Shown: positions 14,594-21,971 of the stretch, piece by piece
How positions within the stretch are numbered: the stretch's first letter is position 1
How the letters are laid out: every line of letters begins with the position of its first letter
Source: a virus
Strand: one strand, 5' to 3'
Length of the DNA stretch: 34,495 nt
Virus record (IMG/VR): IMGVR_UViG_3300030106_001686
Coordinates: 1 to 34,495 of that record
Translations under genes and position numbers: made by a program
Notes under the pieces: generated by a model
Database searches by the model: none
The model's input: only the letters and a program-made list of their open reading frames with translations
Told to the model about the DNA's origin: nothing

Positions 14594-14764
14594 ATGACAA
14601 AAGTAAAATCAAGTGTAACCATTAAAGATCAAGGAGAAGTTAAATACTCTACTCCTGAAAAAATACCTAACGGCTCTGCTCCACAACCACAAGGTTATGG
14701 CGGCGGTGAGTCAAGAGGTGGCGGTGCCGCACTTAGAGGTAAAAAGTTTAAAGGAATTTCTTAA
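14594..14764 (+). CDS. small glycine-rich protein, 56 aa
   Basis: Runs from ATG 14594 to TAA 14762-14764, overlapping the next start as TAATG. The product ends in a Gly/Arg-rich stretch (G-Y-G-G-G-E-S-R-G-G-G-A-A-L-R-G). This resembles the GG/RG tails of other small proteins in this genome. It is too short for family assignment, but the coupling on its 3' side supports it. Confidence 0.6.
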   Translation: MTKVKSSVTIKDQGEVKYSTPEKIPNGSAPQPQGYGGGESRGGGAALRGKKFKGIS

Positions 14765-15648
14765 TGGCAAGACCTACGCTAATTCAAGGTGGACCAGCTT
14801 TCTTCACTCCTGAGGGGTATGTACCTCCTGTGCAACCTGAACAAGCTTTTATGCCTACAGATGTTATGCGTGATCCTATAGCAGACATGTTTGCTGCTCA
14901 ACCACCATTAAATCGTGTTCCAGGACCACCTAAAATGATTGATCCTCCAAAACCACCAGATCAAATATTTATAGACGACATGCCTCCTATGAGGGAAGAA
15001 CCGCCAATGGATTTTCCTATGCCAACATCTATACCACCACAAACGCCAGTGGATCCATCACCTTCACCAATGCCAGGACAACTTACTCCAGTAGATTTAA
15101 TGCCTTATCTAAATACGCCACTAACACAACTTGGCCGTGATGATTTCATGTCAATAGGTGGACCAGGTGGTGGGTTTAATAATAGATTAGATTTAATACC
15201 TCAAGTACCACAAGATCCACAACCTATACCACAAGACCCTCCAATAATGCCACCCATAATGCCACCCATAAGAGAAGTTCCACCAGAGGACTTTGGTTTT
15301 GGACCAGGTATAAGACGTTCAGAAGATTTCTTTAGAGGGGAAGATTTAATTATGCCGCCAATGGCACCACCTAAACCTTTAGGAGAGGATGTCCCACCTA
15401 TGCCTATGGAAAATATAATTAGGGCTAATGATCCTGCAATAATGCCAATGCCATCAAAAATGCCTATGTTACCTGAGCCTATGCCCATGCCTAGCCCTAT
15501 GCCCATAAGACCTAGAATGCCTATGCCTGGGCCTATAGCAACACCCATGCCTATGGCACCAACAAATTTACAATTACCACAAATAGAAACACAAATGCCA
15601 ATGATGTCTTTAGACAGAGGAATAGGATCGTTTAAGACACTTGTATAG
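14764..15648 (+). CDS. proline- and methionine-rich low-complexity protein, 294 aa
   Basis: About a third or more of the residues are Pro or Met, in runs such as M-P-M-P-S-P-M-P and P-P-I-M-P-P-I. Little hydrophobic core is expected, so the protein is probably disordered or extended. The only ordered-looking parts are the N-terminus (M-A-R-P-T-L-I-Q-G-G-P) and the C-terminus. It lies between the portal and scaffold genes, where phages often encode head-assembly or internal proteins. I do not recognise a family. Confidence 0.6.
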   Translation: MARPTLIQGGPAFFTPEGYVPPVQPEQAFMPTDVMRDPIADMFAAQPPLNRVPGPPKMIDPPKPPDQIFIDDMPPMREEPPMDFPMPTSIPPQTPVDPSPSPMPGQLTPVDLMPYLNTPLTQLGRDDFMSIGGPGGGFNNRLDLIPQVPQDPQPIPQDPPIMPPIMPPIREVPPEDFGFGPGIRRSEDFFRGEDLIMPPMAPPKPLGEDVPPMPMENIIRANDPAIMPMPSKMPMLPEPMPMPSPMPIRPRMPMPGPIATPMPMAPTNLQLPQIETQMPMMSLDRGIGSFKTLV

Positions 15649-15669
15649 TTAAAATTAGGAGAGAGCTAA

Positions 15670-15864
15670 TTGGATGGTATTAAACTAGCAGAGTATTTTT
15701 TTAAAACTCTGCGAGAAAGAGAGAGAAACGCTGTTGACATTATTGCTGGTGGCAATATAAAATCAATGGAAGATTACAAATATGTTATGGGAGAGTTATC
15801 GGCGATTCGCTCCCTACAACAAGATTTAAAAGAAACGCTGCAAATGGATGACATCGATGGTTGA
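15670..15864 (+). CDS. conserved small phage protein, 64 aa (TTG start)
   Basis: Begins at TTG 15670, preceded by GGAGAGAG (15659-15666). The nearby ATG is out of frame, so a TTG start is the best reading. The product D-G-I-K-L-A-E-Y-F-F-K-T-L-R-E-R is followed by a helical, charged body. I recall similar short proteins between portal and scaffold genes in marine phages, function unknown. Its 3' end overlaps the GroES-like gene by 17 bases. Confidence 0.62.
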   Translation: MDGIKLAEYFFKTLRERERNAVDIIAGGNIKSMEDYKYVMGELSAIRSLQQDLKETLQMDDIDG

Positions 15865-16351
15865 AAAAGTCGCAGAAAAAACACAATTTGAAAAACATAA
15901 AGAACAAATTGCAAAAGAGAAAGCAGAAGAGTCCTCAGAACTAGATAAAGCTTTCGTAAAATCAGAAGAAAGGGTATTAGATCCTAAACTACTAGACAAA
16001 TCACTACTTGACAGAATGCCTGATCCTGTTGGATGGCGGATACTCGTATTGCCATACAGAGGTAAAGGTCAAACTGACGGCGGTATTCAGCTAGTTAAAG
16101 AAACCGTAGACAGAGAAGCTTTAGCTACAGTAATCTGCTACGTTTTAAAGGTAGGTCCTTTAGCTTATAAAGATAATAAATTTGGTCAGCCAGATACAAG
16201 ATCTGCTTGGTGTAAACAAGGAGATTGGATTTTGATTGGCAGATACGCAGGAACTCGTTTCAGATTAGAAGATGATAACGAAGTTCGTATTATTAACGAT
16301 GATGAAGTGATTGCAACAATCCTTGATCCAGATGACATAAAATCTTTATAG
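15848..16351 (+). CDS. GroES-like co-chaperonin (Cpn10 fold)
   Basis: Caps the GroEL chamber so that phage capsid protein can fold, as T4 gp31 does. From about residue 58 the sequence follows the Cpn10 pattern: V-G-W-R-I-L-V-L-P at 61-69, a mobile-loop region with G-G-I-Q-L (78-82) equivalent to GGIVL in GroES, then K-V-G, G-D-W-I-L-I (125-130), and the final strand E-V-I-A-T-I. The N-terminal 57 residues are a charged helical extension absent from GroES (about 97 residues). It precedes the scaffold gene by nine bases. ATG 15857 is an alternative start. Confidence 0.8.
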   Translation: MTSMVEKVAEKTQFEKHKEQIAKEKAEESSELDKAFVKSEERVLDPKLLDKSLLDRMPDPVGWRILVLPYRGKGQTDGGIQLVKETVDREALATVICYVLKVGPLAYKDNKFGQPDTRSAWCKQGDWILIGRYAGTRFRLEDDNEVRIINDDEVIATILDPDDIKSL

Positions 16352-16360
16352 GAGTAAAGA

Positions 16361-17353
16361 ATGAGCGAAGAAGCACAAAACATAGACGTTGAGATAACGG
16401 AAGAAAAAATAGAAAAAGCAGCACTTCCTGAAAATAGAAGAGTTGAAGAAGAAGTACAGGATACTCCTGTAGAGGTAGAGGTTAATCAAGATGTAGCACC
16501 TGTATCTGAAGATGAAATACAAGAAGACTTTGAGGCATCACCTAAAGTAGAAGAAAAAGTAAAAGATCAATCAGATGTAGAAAAAAGAGCAGCATTAGCA
16601 CAAAACAGAATAAACAAAGCTGTAGCACAAGCCAAAGAGTTTCAAAGAAGAGAGCTTATGGCTGTTCAATACGCTAATGAACTTAGAGAACAAAACGAAC
16701 AATTAAGACATTCTCAGAAAGCTTTTCAATCTAATTATGGTGATGAGTTTTCAACTAGAGTTGAGTCTCAATTAGCATTATCAAAACAAGCTTTAAAACA
16801 AGCTACTGAAGCTGGAGATGCAGAAGCCATAGCAACTGCAACCGAAGCTTTGAGCATGGCAACAGCAGATAAGGCTAGACATGAGCAGTATCAACAACAG
16901 CAAAAACAATACGAGGCTCAAGAACAAGCTTACTTAGAACAGGCTAAACAGCAACAATATCAACAGCCACAGCCTATTCAAGAAGAATATGATCAGCCCT
17001 CTGACAAAGCTAGAGAGTGGGCTCAAAGAAATACTTGGTTTGGAACAGACGATGTTGCAACCAGTGTGGCCTTTGCAGTTCACAAACAATTAGAGAACGA
17101 AGGCTTTGACACAGAGAGTGATGCATACTATAGTGAGATAGATAAACGAGTGCGAGATAACTTGCCTCACAAATTTAACGTGGAAGCGAACAAAAAACCC
17201 GTCCAAACAGTCGCTTCAGCCACACGCAACACATCGACTGGACGCAAACAAAATCGTATCGAGTTGACACCGAGCGAACAAGCACTAGCTAAAAAACTTG
17301 GAGTGTCATTTAAAGATTACGCAATACAAAAAGCGAGGTTACAAAAATCATGA
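16361..17353 (+). CDS. capsid scaffolding protein
   Basis: Directs procapsid assembly and leaves before DNA packaging. Recognised by position before the capsid gene and by composition. It has a very acidic N-terminus (Glu-rich to about residue 75), a long coiled coil rich in Gln, Ala and Glu (about 75-205), then a folded part with N-T-W-F-G near residue 225 and a basic C-terminal end (K-K-L-G-V-S-F-K-D-Y) that would bind capsid. At 330 residues it is within the usual range. The last four bases overlap the next gene as ATGA. Confidence 0.75.
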   Translation: MSEEAQNIDVEITEEKIEKAALPENRRVEEEVQDTPVEVEVNQDVAPVSEDEIQEDFEASPKVEEKVKDQSDVEKRAALAQNRINKAVAQAKEFQRRELMAVQYANELREQNEQLRHSQKAFQSNYGDEFSTRVESQLALSKQALKQATEAGDAEAIATATEALSMATADKARHEQYQQQQKQYEAQEQAYLEQAKQQQYQQPQPIQEEYDQPSDKAREWAQRNTWFGTDDVATSVAFAVHKQLENEGFDTESDAYYSEIDKRVRDNLPHKFNVEANKKPVQTVASATRNTSTGRKQNRIELTPSEQALAKKLGVSFKDYAIQKARLQKS

Positions 17354-17847
17354 GCGAAATAGATAATAAAACTGAAGATAACAGAGCTACTAGAAACTCT
17401 GACACTAGAGAGACAAACACTAGGCCAAAAGCCTGGAAGATGCCTTCAGCGTTAGAATTACCAGAGGAAGCTGTAGAATTAGCTAAATCACAAGGTATTT
17501 CTTATCGTTGGGTTAGAGAATCTGTATTAGGCCAAGATGACAAAACGAATGTCTCAAAAAGATTTCGTGAAGGATTCGAGGTTGTTAAACCAGATGAGTT
17601 ACCTGGATACCATGATTTACCTACTGTCGATGACGGTCGTCACGCAGGAGTAATTGGAGTTGGTGGGTTGATACTGTGCAAAATAGATAAAGAAATCGCA
17701 GATCAAAGAAATGACTTTTTTGAACAACAAACCAATAATCAAATGACTGCTGTTGAGAATGACCTAATGCGTGAAGAGAATCCCTCAATGCCAATCTCAA
17801 AAGAGATTAAATCAAGGGTGACTTTTGGTGGAGGTAGCAAAGGATAA
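17350..17847 (+). CDS. conserved head-cluster protein, 165 aa
   Basis: Contains Y-R-W-V-R-E near residue 52, then N-V-S-K-R-F-R-E-G-F-E-V-V and later the glycine-rich G-V-I-G-V-G-G-L-I-L. The C-terminus is R-V-T-F-G-G-G-S-K-G. I recall proteins of this pattern next to scaffold and capsid genes in other marine phages. A head assembly or minor virion role is likely, but no mechanism is known to me. It overlaps the scaffold stop by four bases. Confidence 0.62.
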   Translation: MSEIDNKTEDNRATRNSDTRETNTRPKAWKMPSALELPEEAVELAKSQGISYRWVRESVLGQDDKTNVSKRFREGFEVVKPDELPGYHDLPTVDDGRHAGVIGVGGLILCKIDKEIADQRNDFFEQQTNNQMTAVENDLMREENPSMPISKEIKSRVTFGGGSKG

Positions 17848-17892
17848 CTTTGTGAACTCTAAAATTATAATTATTTTATAGGAGAAACAAAA

Positions 17893-18477
17893 ATGGCAAA
17901 TCAAGATGCTGCTTTTGGAATGAAGCCTGTAAGAATGATGGGTGGTTCACCTTATACTGGTGGACAAAGTCGTTATAGAATAGCTGCAAACTACGGAACA
18001 AGTATCTTCCAAGGAGATATGGTAATGCAAGTAACTGGAGGCGGTATTGAAGTACACGCTGACGGTGGCACCGTTCCTATTGTTGGAGTATTCAATGGAT
18101 GTTCTTACACCGATCCGACTACAAGCGAACAAGTATTCAGTAATTTTTATCCTGCAAGCACTAATGCTTCAGATATAATTGCTTTTATAATCGATGATCC
18201 TAACGTGGTCTTCGAGGTACAAGCAGACGACACTTTCCCAGTGGCTGATCTGTTTGGAAACTTTGACATTGTTTACACAAGTTCAGGTAGTACCGTCACA
18301 GGTATTTCAGGAGCTGAGTTAGATGTCACAACAGGTGCAACTTCAACAAATTTACCGCTAAAAGCGATTGATATTTCAGGAGATCCTGAAAATTCAGACG
18401 TTGCTACGGCAAATACAAACGTTTTAGTTGTTATTCAAAATCATATCTGCGGCATAAAAGGTGCAGGTCTAGCTTAA
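17893..18477 (+). CDS. putative capsid-associated structural protein, 194 aa
   Basis: A 194-residue product, glycine, threonine and valine rich and predicted to be all beta, with a start M-A-N-Q-D-A-A-F-G-M-K-P and the late hydrophobic N-V-L-V-V-I-Q-N-H. It directly precedes the major capsid gene and has a strong site TAGGAGAAAC. Decoration or head-stabilising proteins often take this place. I infer that from context and fold type only. Confidence 0.62.
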   Translation: MANQDAAFGMKPVRMMGGSPYTGGQSRYRIAANYGTSIFQGDMVMQVTGGGIEVHADGGTVPIVGVFNGCSYTDPTTSEQVFSNFYPASTNASDIIAFIIDDPNVVFEVQADDTFPVADLFGNFDIVYTSSGSTVTGISGAELDVTTGATSTNLPLKAIDISGDPENSDVATANTNVLVVIQNHICGIKGAGLA

Positions 18478-18492
18478 TAAGGAGTATAAATT

Positions 18493-19401
18493 ATGGCTAT
18501 TTCAAGAGCTCAATTAGCGAAAGAATTAGAGCCTGGGTTGAATGCCTTATTTGGCATGGAATACAACAGGTATGAACAACAACATGCAGAAATATTTGAG
18601 ACAGAAGCATCAGATAGAGCATTTGAAGAAGAAACCTTAATAGTAGGTTTTGGTAACGCAAAAGTAAAATCAGAAGGACAAAGCGTGGCATTTGACCAAG
18701 CATCTGAAGGTTTTACTGCAAGGTACTCACATGAGACCATTGCGTTAGCATTTGCATTAACTGAAGAAGCTATCGAAGATAATCTGTATGATAGATTAGG
18801 AGCCCGATACACAAAGGCTTTAGCAAGATCAATGGCACACACAAAGCAAGTAAAAGCTGCGTCTGTGCTTAATAACGCATTCTCATCAAGCTTCACTGGA
18901 GGAGATGGTGTTGCTTTAGTGAGTGATTCTCACCCTTTAACAGGTGGCGGAACATTCTCAAACAGACCAAGCACTTACACTGACTTGAATGAGACTTCAT
19001 TAGAAGATGCACTTATTTCAGTTTCAACTTTTGTTGATGACAGAAATATGGTTATTGCTTTACAAGGAACTAAGTTGATCGTTCCACCACAATTACAATT
19101 CGTGGTTGATAGATTGCTACAAACACCTGGTAGAGTGAGCACATCAGATAATGACATCAATGCTATTAAGAACATGGGCATGGTACCAGAGGGTTATTCT
19201 GTAAATAACTTCTTAACAGATACCGATGCTTGGTTCTTATTAACAGATTGTCCTGACGGATTCAAACACTTCGAGAGATCACCTCTTTCAACTTCTATGG
19301 AAGGTGACTTTGATACTGGCAATGTCAGATTCAAAGCTAGAGAAAGATACTCATTTGGATTTTCAAACCCAAGAGCAGTGTTTGCATCTCAAGGTGCATA
19401 A
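18493..19401 (+). CDS. major capsid protein, Mu gpT-like
   Basis: The main shell subunit. The 302-residue product fits the Mu gpT family. The N-terminus (E-L-E-P-G-L-N-A-L-F-G near 11-21) is followed by the E-loop-like part (S-E-G-Q-S-V-A-F-D), then the helical spine (A-F-A-L-T-E-E-A-I-E-D-N-L-Y). The late H-F-E-R-S-P-L and R-E-R-Y-S-F-G-F-S-N-P are typical. It lies after scaffold and before a strong terminator, as expected for a highly expressed gene. The ribosome site is AAGGAG. Confidence 0.85.
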   Translation: MAISRAQLAKELEPGLNALFGMEYNRYEQQHAEIFETEASDRAFEEETLIVGFGNAKVKSEGQSVAFDQASEGFTARYSHETIALAFALTEEAIEDNLYDRLGARYTKALARSMAHTKQVKAASVLNNAFSSSFTGGDGVALVSDSHPLTGGGTFSNRPSTYTDLNETSLEDALISVSTFVDDRNMVIALQGTKLIVPPQLQFVVDRLLQTPGRVSTSDNDINAIKNMGMVPEGYSVNNFLTDTDAWFLLTDCPDGFKHFERSPLSTSMEGDFDTGNVRFKARERYSFGFSNPRAVFASQGA

Positions 19402-19417
19402 TCTCTGTTGATTATCT

Positions 19418-19444
19418 AAGGGAGCTTCGGCTCCCTTTTTTTTT
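19418..19444 (+). terminator. strong Rho-independent terminator after the capsid gene
   Basis: AAGGGAGC, loop TTCG, GCTCCCTT, then a run of T to 19444. The eight-pair stem with a UUCG tetraloop and long U-tract is a near-ideal terminator. It lies 17 bases after the major capsid stop, so it ends the head transcript there, and later genes need readthrough or their own promoter. Confidence 0.9.
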
Positions 19445-19488
19445 GGCTAAAACTAATATACAATCAAAAGTCTAGGGTTTATTAACTT

Positions 19489-19530
19489 GTTCTATTAACT
19501 GACCTAGCAGACAAGCCAAGATAATAGAAC
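19489..19530 (+). promoter_or_regulatory. inverted repeat in the leader of the 19552 gene
   Basis: GTTCTATTA at 19489-19497 and TAATAGAAC at 19522-19530 are perfect nine-base arms around a 24-base loop, between the capsid terminator and the next ribosome site (CGGGAGA, 19540-19546). It could be an operator near a new promoter or an mRNA leader hairpin controlling translation. A -10-like GATAAT overlaps the right arm. Confidence 0.45.
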
Positions 19531-19551
19531 TTATTTTTCGGGAGAAAAATT

Positions 19552-20058
19552 ATGGCACAATCGACTTTTAGTGGACCAGTTAAATCACTAGCTGGATTCA
19601 TCTCAGCAGGTAACGCATCAGTAGTTAGCCTAACAGCAGATACTACTCTTACAGTTGCTGCTCACGCTGGAAAAATATTAACTTGTAATGATGCAGACGG
19701 TAAGTTTACTTTGCCTAGCATTGTAACTACTACTCCATCAACAAATGAGGATCCTAACCAATTAAACAACTTAGGTGCTTCTTTCTTCTTTGTAGTTGAA
19801 ACAGCAGCTACAGATATGGATATTAAAACTGATGGCACTGATAAATTCGTTGGTGGTTTATATACAGGTGTAGATGACAATACAGGTAAAACATTTATAT
19901 CTGGTGCTTCAAATGATGTTATTACTTTGAATGGCTCTACCAAAGGCGGATTAGCTGGTAGTATTATCAAAGTAACTGCTATGGCCTCAGCTAAATATGC
20001 AGTAGAGGGTATTACACTAGGTTCAGGAACTTTAGTAACACCATTTGCTGACGCATAA
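19552..20058 (+). CDS. putative virion surface (decoration) protein, 168 aa
   Basis: A 168-residue, Ser/Thr/Gly-rich all-beta product beginning M-A-Q-S-T-F-S-G-P-V-K-S. I recall this S-T-F-S-G-P-V-K-S opening from structural proteins of marine phages. No signal peptide and almost no charge clusters are visible. It is the first gene after the capsid terminator and has its own leader with an inverted repeat, suggesting separate regulation. A capsid or tail decoration role is inference. Confidence 0.62.
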   Translation: MAQSTFSGPVKSLAGFISAGNASVVSLTADTTLTVAAHAGKILTCNDADGKFTLPSIVTTTPSTNEDPNQLNNLGASFFFVVETAATDMDIKTDGTDKFVGGLYTGVDDNTGKTFISGASNDVITLNGSTKGGLAGSIIKVTAMASAKYAVEGITLGSGTLVTPFADA

Positions 20059-20068
20059 GGAGTAGCTC

Positions 20069-20470
20069 ATGGCAGATACAGTAACTTCTCAAACTATTCA
20101 TGATAGTGACAGAGTAGCGATATTAAAGTTTACTAATGAATCTGACGGAACAGGTGAATCTTCTGTTAAAAAAGTTGATGTTTCAGCTTTAGCTAAAAAC
20201 AATTTAGGTGAGTCTTGCAGTAGAGTTTCTATATCACGTATATACTGGGCAACCAGAGGTATGGGTGTAGATATAGAGTTTGATGCGAGCACTAATGTTT
20301 TAGCTATACCATTACCAGCAGATAGCACAGGAGATGAATACTATGATTTATTTTCTGGCATACCTAATAATGCAGGATCTGGTATAACTGGAGATATTGA
20401 CTTTACAACAGTAGGTCACTCAAGTGGTGACGCTTACTCTGTTATTTTAGTTTTAAATAAAAGCTATTAA
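20069..20470 (+). CDS. putative virion structural protein, 133 aa
   Basis: Mostly beta-strand composition with V-A-I-L-K-F-T-N-E-S-D-G near residue 17 and G-M-G-V-D-I-E-F-D-A near residue 64. This two-part pattern is familiar from uncharacterised structural proteins of marine phages. It follows the 168-residue protein by ten bases with an AAGGAG site. The exact place in the virion is unknown. Confidence 0.6.
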   Translation: MADTVTSQTIHDSDRVAILKFTNESDGTGESSVKKVDVSALAKNNLGESCSRVSISRIYWATRGMGVDIEFDASTNVLAIPLPADSTGDEYYDLFSGIPNNAGSGITGDIDFTTVGHSSGDAYSVILVLNKSY

Positions 20471-20473
20471 TGA

Positions 20474-20776
20474 ATGGTTGTAAAAAGAAGAAAAACTAAA
20501 AATATACGTAGGACAGTTGGTAAGGGCGGTAACTTCCGCCCTACCAAGTCTGGTGCAGGCATGACTAAAAAAGGTGTGCGTGCGTATAGAAAAGCTAATC
20601 CAGGTAGTAAACTTAAAACAGCAGTAACAGGTAGAGTTAAAAAAGGTAGTAAGGCTGCTAAAAGAAGAAAGTCTTATTGTGCTAGATCACTAGGACAACT
20701 AAAACGTAGTTCAGCCAAAACAAGAAACAATCCTAATTCAAGAATTAGACAAGCAAGAAGAAGGTGGAAATGTTAA
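20474..20776 (+). CDS. very basic conserved protein (DUF6321-like)
   Basis: A 100-residue product with high Lys and Arg content. The middle G-M-T-K-K-G-V-R-A-Y-R-K-A-N-P-G-S-K-L, then K-A-A-K-R-R-K-S-Y-C-A-R-S, matches a small family I know from marine phages and giant viruses (DUF6321-like). It probably binds nucleic acid in the virion. No experiment on the family is known to me. It opens a run of five basic small proteins. Confidence 0.65.
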   Translation: MVVKRRKTKNIRRTVGKGGNFRPTKSGAGMTKKGVRAYRKANPGSKLKTAVTGRVKKGSKAAKRRKSYCARSLGQLKRSSAKTRNNPNSRIRQARRRWKC

Positions 20777-20916
20777 GAAAAATAAAAAAAGTATCAAGAC
20801 AGCTTAACAAAGCATCTAAATTACACAAAAGACAATCAAACGTGTTAAAAAAATTAGTTAAAAATGCCCAAAAAAAAAGATCCAAAAGTAGGAACAGGAA
20901 AAAAACCAAAAGGTAG
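20770..20916 (+). CDS. small very basic protein, 48 aa
   Basis: ATG 20770 overlaps the upstream stop, and the frame ends at TAG 20914-20916, reading 53 bases into the next gene in another frame. The product is nearly half Lys and Arg, starting M-L-R-K-I-K-K-V-S-R-Q-L-N-K. A protamine-like or DNA-coating role is possible by composition alone. Real expression is not certain, because a Lys-rich frame is easily open in A-rich DNA. Confidence 0.45.
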   Translation: MLRKIKKVSRQLNKASKLHKRQSNVLKKLVKNAQKKRSKSRNRKKTKR

Positions 20917-21157
20917 TGATAGAAGACTATACACAGATGAAAATCCAAGGGATACTGTTTCAATTAAATATGCAACTGTTCAAGATGCTAGAGATACGGT
21001 TGCTAAAGTAAAACGAACTAGAAAACCTTTTGCAAGATTAATACAAATATTAACTGTAGGAGAGCAACGATCTAGGTATGGAGGCAAACCAAAGCAAGCT
21101 GAAATATTTAGAAGAGGCAAAGATGCGATTAGAAAAAAACATGGTAGAATAAAATAA
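20864..21157 (+). CDS. basic conserved protein (DUF5872-like), 97 aa
   Basis: The pattern K-D-P-K-V-G-T-G-K-K-P-K-G-S, then R-R-L-Y-T-D-E-N-P and L-I-Q-I-L-T-V-G-E-Q-R-S-R matches a short basic family (DUF5872) found in marine phages and large viruses. The function is unknown. The N-terminal basic stretch and compact C-terminal part suggest nucleic-acid or virion binding. It shares one base (TAATG) with the next gene. Confidence 0.68.
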   Translation: MPKKKDPKVGTGKKPKGSDRRLYTDENPRDTVSIKYATVQDARDTVAKVKRTRKPFARLIQILTVGEQRSRYGGKPKQAEIFRRGKDAIRKKHGRIK

Positions 21158-21384
21158 TGGCAAAGAAAGCAAAAAGCGGTGGCAAGATTTGTCCAGCTGG
21201 TAAAGCTTGGGCAAAAAGAACTTTTGATACATACCCTTCAGCGTATGCAAATATGGCTGCGTCTAAATATTGTAAAGATCCTAACTATGCTAAAGGTAGC
21301 AAAGGTAAAAAGAAAAAAATGAAAAACGGTGGACTTGTTAATATAAGAGGACAAGGTATCGTTATGAAAGAAAGACTCAGATAA
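21157..21384 (+). CDS. small basic protein with C-P-A-G-K-A-W-A-K motif, 75 aa
   Basis: Contains K-I-C-P-A-G-K-A-W-A-K-R-T-F-D and K-Y-C-K-D-P-N-Y-A-K, a pattern I recall from phages and other marine viruses. The C-terminus is M-K-N-G-G-L-V-N-I-R-G-Q-G, one of the recurring GG-x-V / RG tails here. Two Cys residues could form a metal site or disulfide. The function is unknown. Confidence 0.65.
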   Translation: MAKKAKSGGKICPAGKAWAKRTFDTYPSAYANMAASKYCKDPNYAKGSKGKKKKMKNGGLVNIRGQGIVMKERLR

Positions 21385-21704
21385 TGGGACAGCTAAAACA
21401 ATGGCGAGAACAACAGTGGGTAAGGATTGGAACTGACGGTTCTATTAAAGGCCCATGTGGTACAAGTAAAGATAAAAAGAATCCAGATCGTTGTTTGCCA
21501 AAAGCAAAAGCATTAAGTTTAAGCAAAGCAGAAAGAGCTAAAACTGCAAGAAAGAAAAAAGCAGCAGGCAGAAAAGGTAAGACTGTTGTTGCTAATACTA
21601 AGAAAGCTAAAGTATCCATGAAGAACGGTGGAGAAGTTAGAAAAATTGCAAGAGGTTGTGGTAAAGTAATGAGCAACAGAAGAAAGAAAACCAAATATTC
21701 GTAG
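21384..21704 (+). CDS. basic protein with R-G-C-G-K-V-M tail, 106 aa
   Basis: Starts M-G-Q-L-K-Q-W-R-E-Q-Q-W-V-R-I-G-T-D-G and then G-P-C-G-T-S-K-D-K-K-N-P-D-R-C, a pattern familiar from small proteins in cyanophages and giant viruses. The end is M-K-N-G-G-E-V-R-K-I-A-R-G-C-G-K-V-M followed by R-R-K-K-T-K. That tail links it to the neighbouring small proteins. Function unknown. Confidence 0.65.
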   Translation: MGQLKQWREQQWVRIGTDGSIKGPCGTSKDKKNPDRCLPKAKALSLSKAERAKTARKKKAAGRKGKTVVANTKKAKVSMKNGGEVRKIARGCGKVMSNRRKKTKYS

Positions 21705-21713
21705 GAGTGAATA

Positions 21714-21938
21714 ATGTATAAAAGAACTAAAGGCTATGCTAAAGGCGGAATGGTCAAAGGCACCAAATATATGGCTAAGGGTGGTTCTATGAAAGGAACT
21801 AAATATATGGCCAAAGGTGGTGCAGCCAAGAAGACTAAGTATATGGCTAAAGGTGGTGCTATGAAGGGTACTAAATACATGGCAAAAGGTGGAGCCATGA
21901 AAGGTACAAAGTATATGGCTAAGGGTGGAAAGGTTTAG
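21714..21938 (+). CDS. tandem-repeat protein, 12-residue K-G-T-K-Y-M-A-K-G-G units
   Basis: Five copies of a 12-residue unit (K-G-T-K-Y-M-A-K-G-G-x-x) at residues 15-74, after an N-terminal G-Y-A-K-G-G-M-V. Third positions differ between units while the protein repeats stay nearly fixed. The product is basic, with regularly spaced Tyr and Met, and could bind DNA or form a filament. The start has a TAGGAGTG site. No homologous function is known to me. Confidence 0.6.
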   Translation: MYKRTKGYAKGGMVKGTKYMAKGGSMKGTKYMAKGGAAKKTKYMAKGGAMKGTKYMAKGGAMKGTKYMAKGGKV

Positions 21939-21971
21939 TAACTTTTTCACAACAACAAAGGAGAGAGCGTT

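Noticed and set aside
15201-15548. Minus-strand Gly/Ile-rich frame inside the Pro/Met gene
   Set aside because: It is the complement of the proline-methionine repeats and has no ribosome site. It is a compositional shadow.
21714-21938. Possible CRISPR-like direct repeats of 36 bases
   Set aside because: There are no unique spacers. The units are contiguous, codon-diverged and fully coding.
21519-21950. Minus-strand frame of 143 codons with repeats
   Set aside because: It mirrors the lysine-rich repeat gene on the plus strand, where the ribosome sites and coupling are good.
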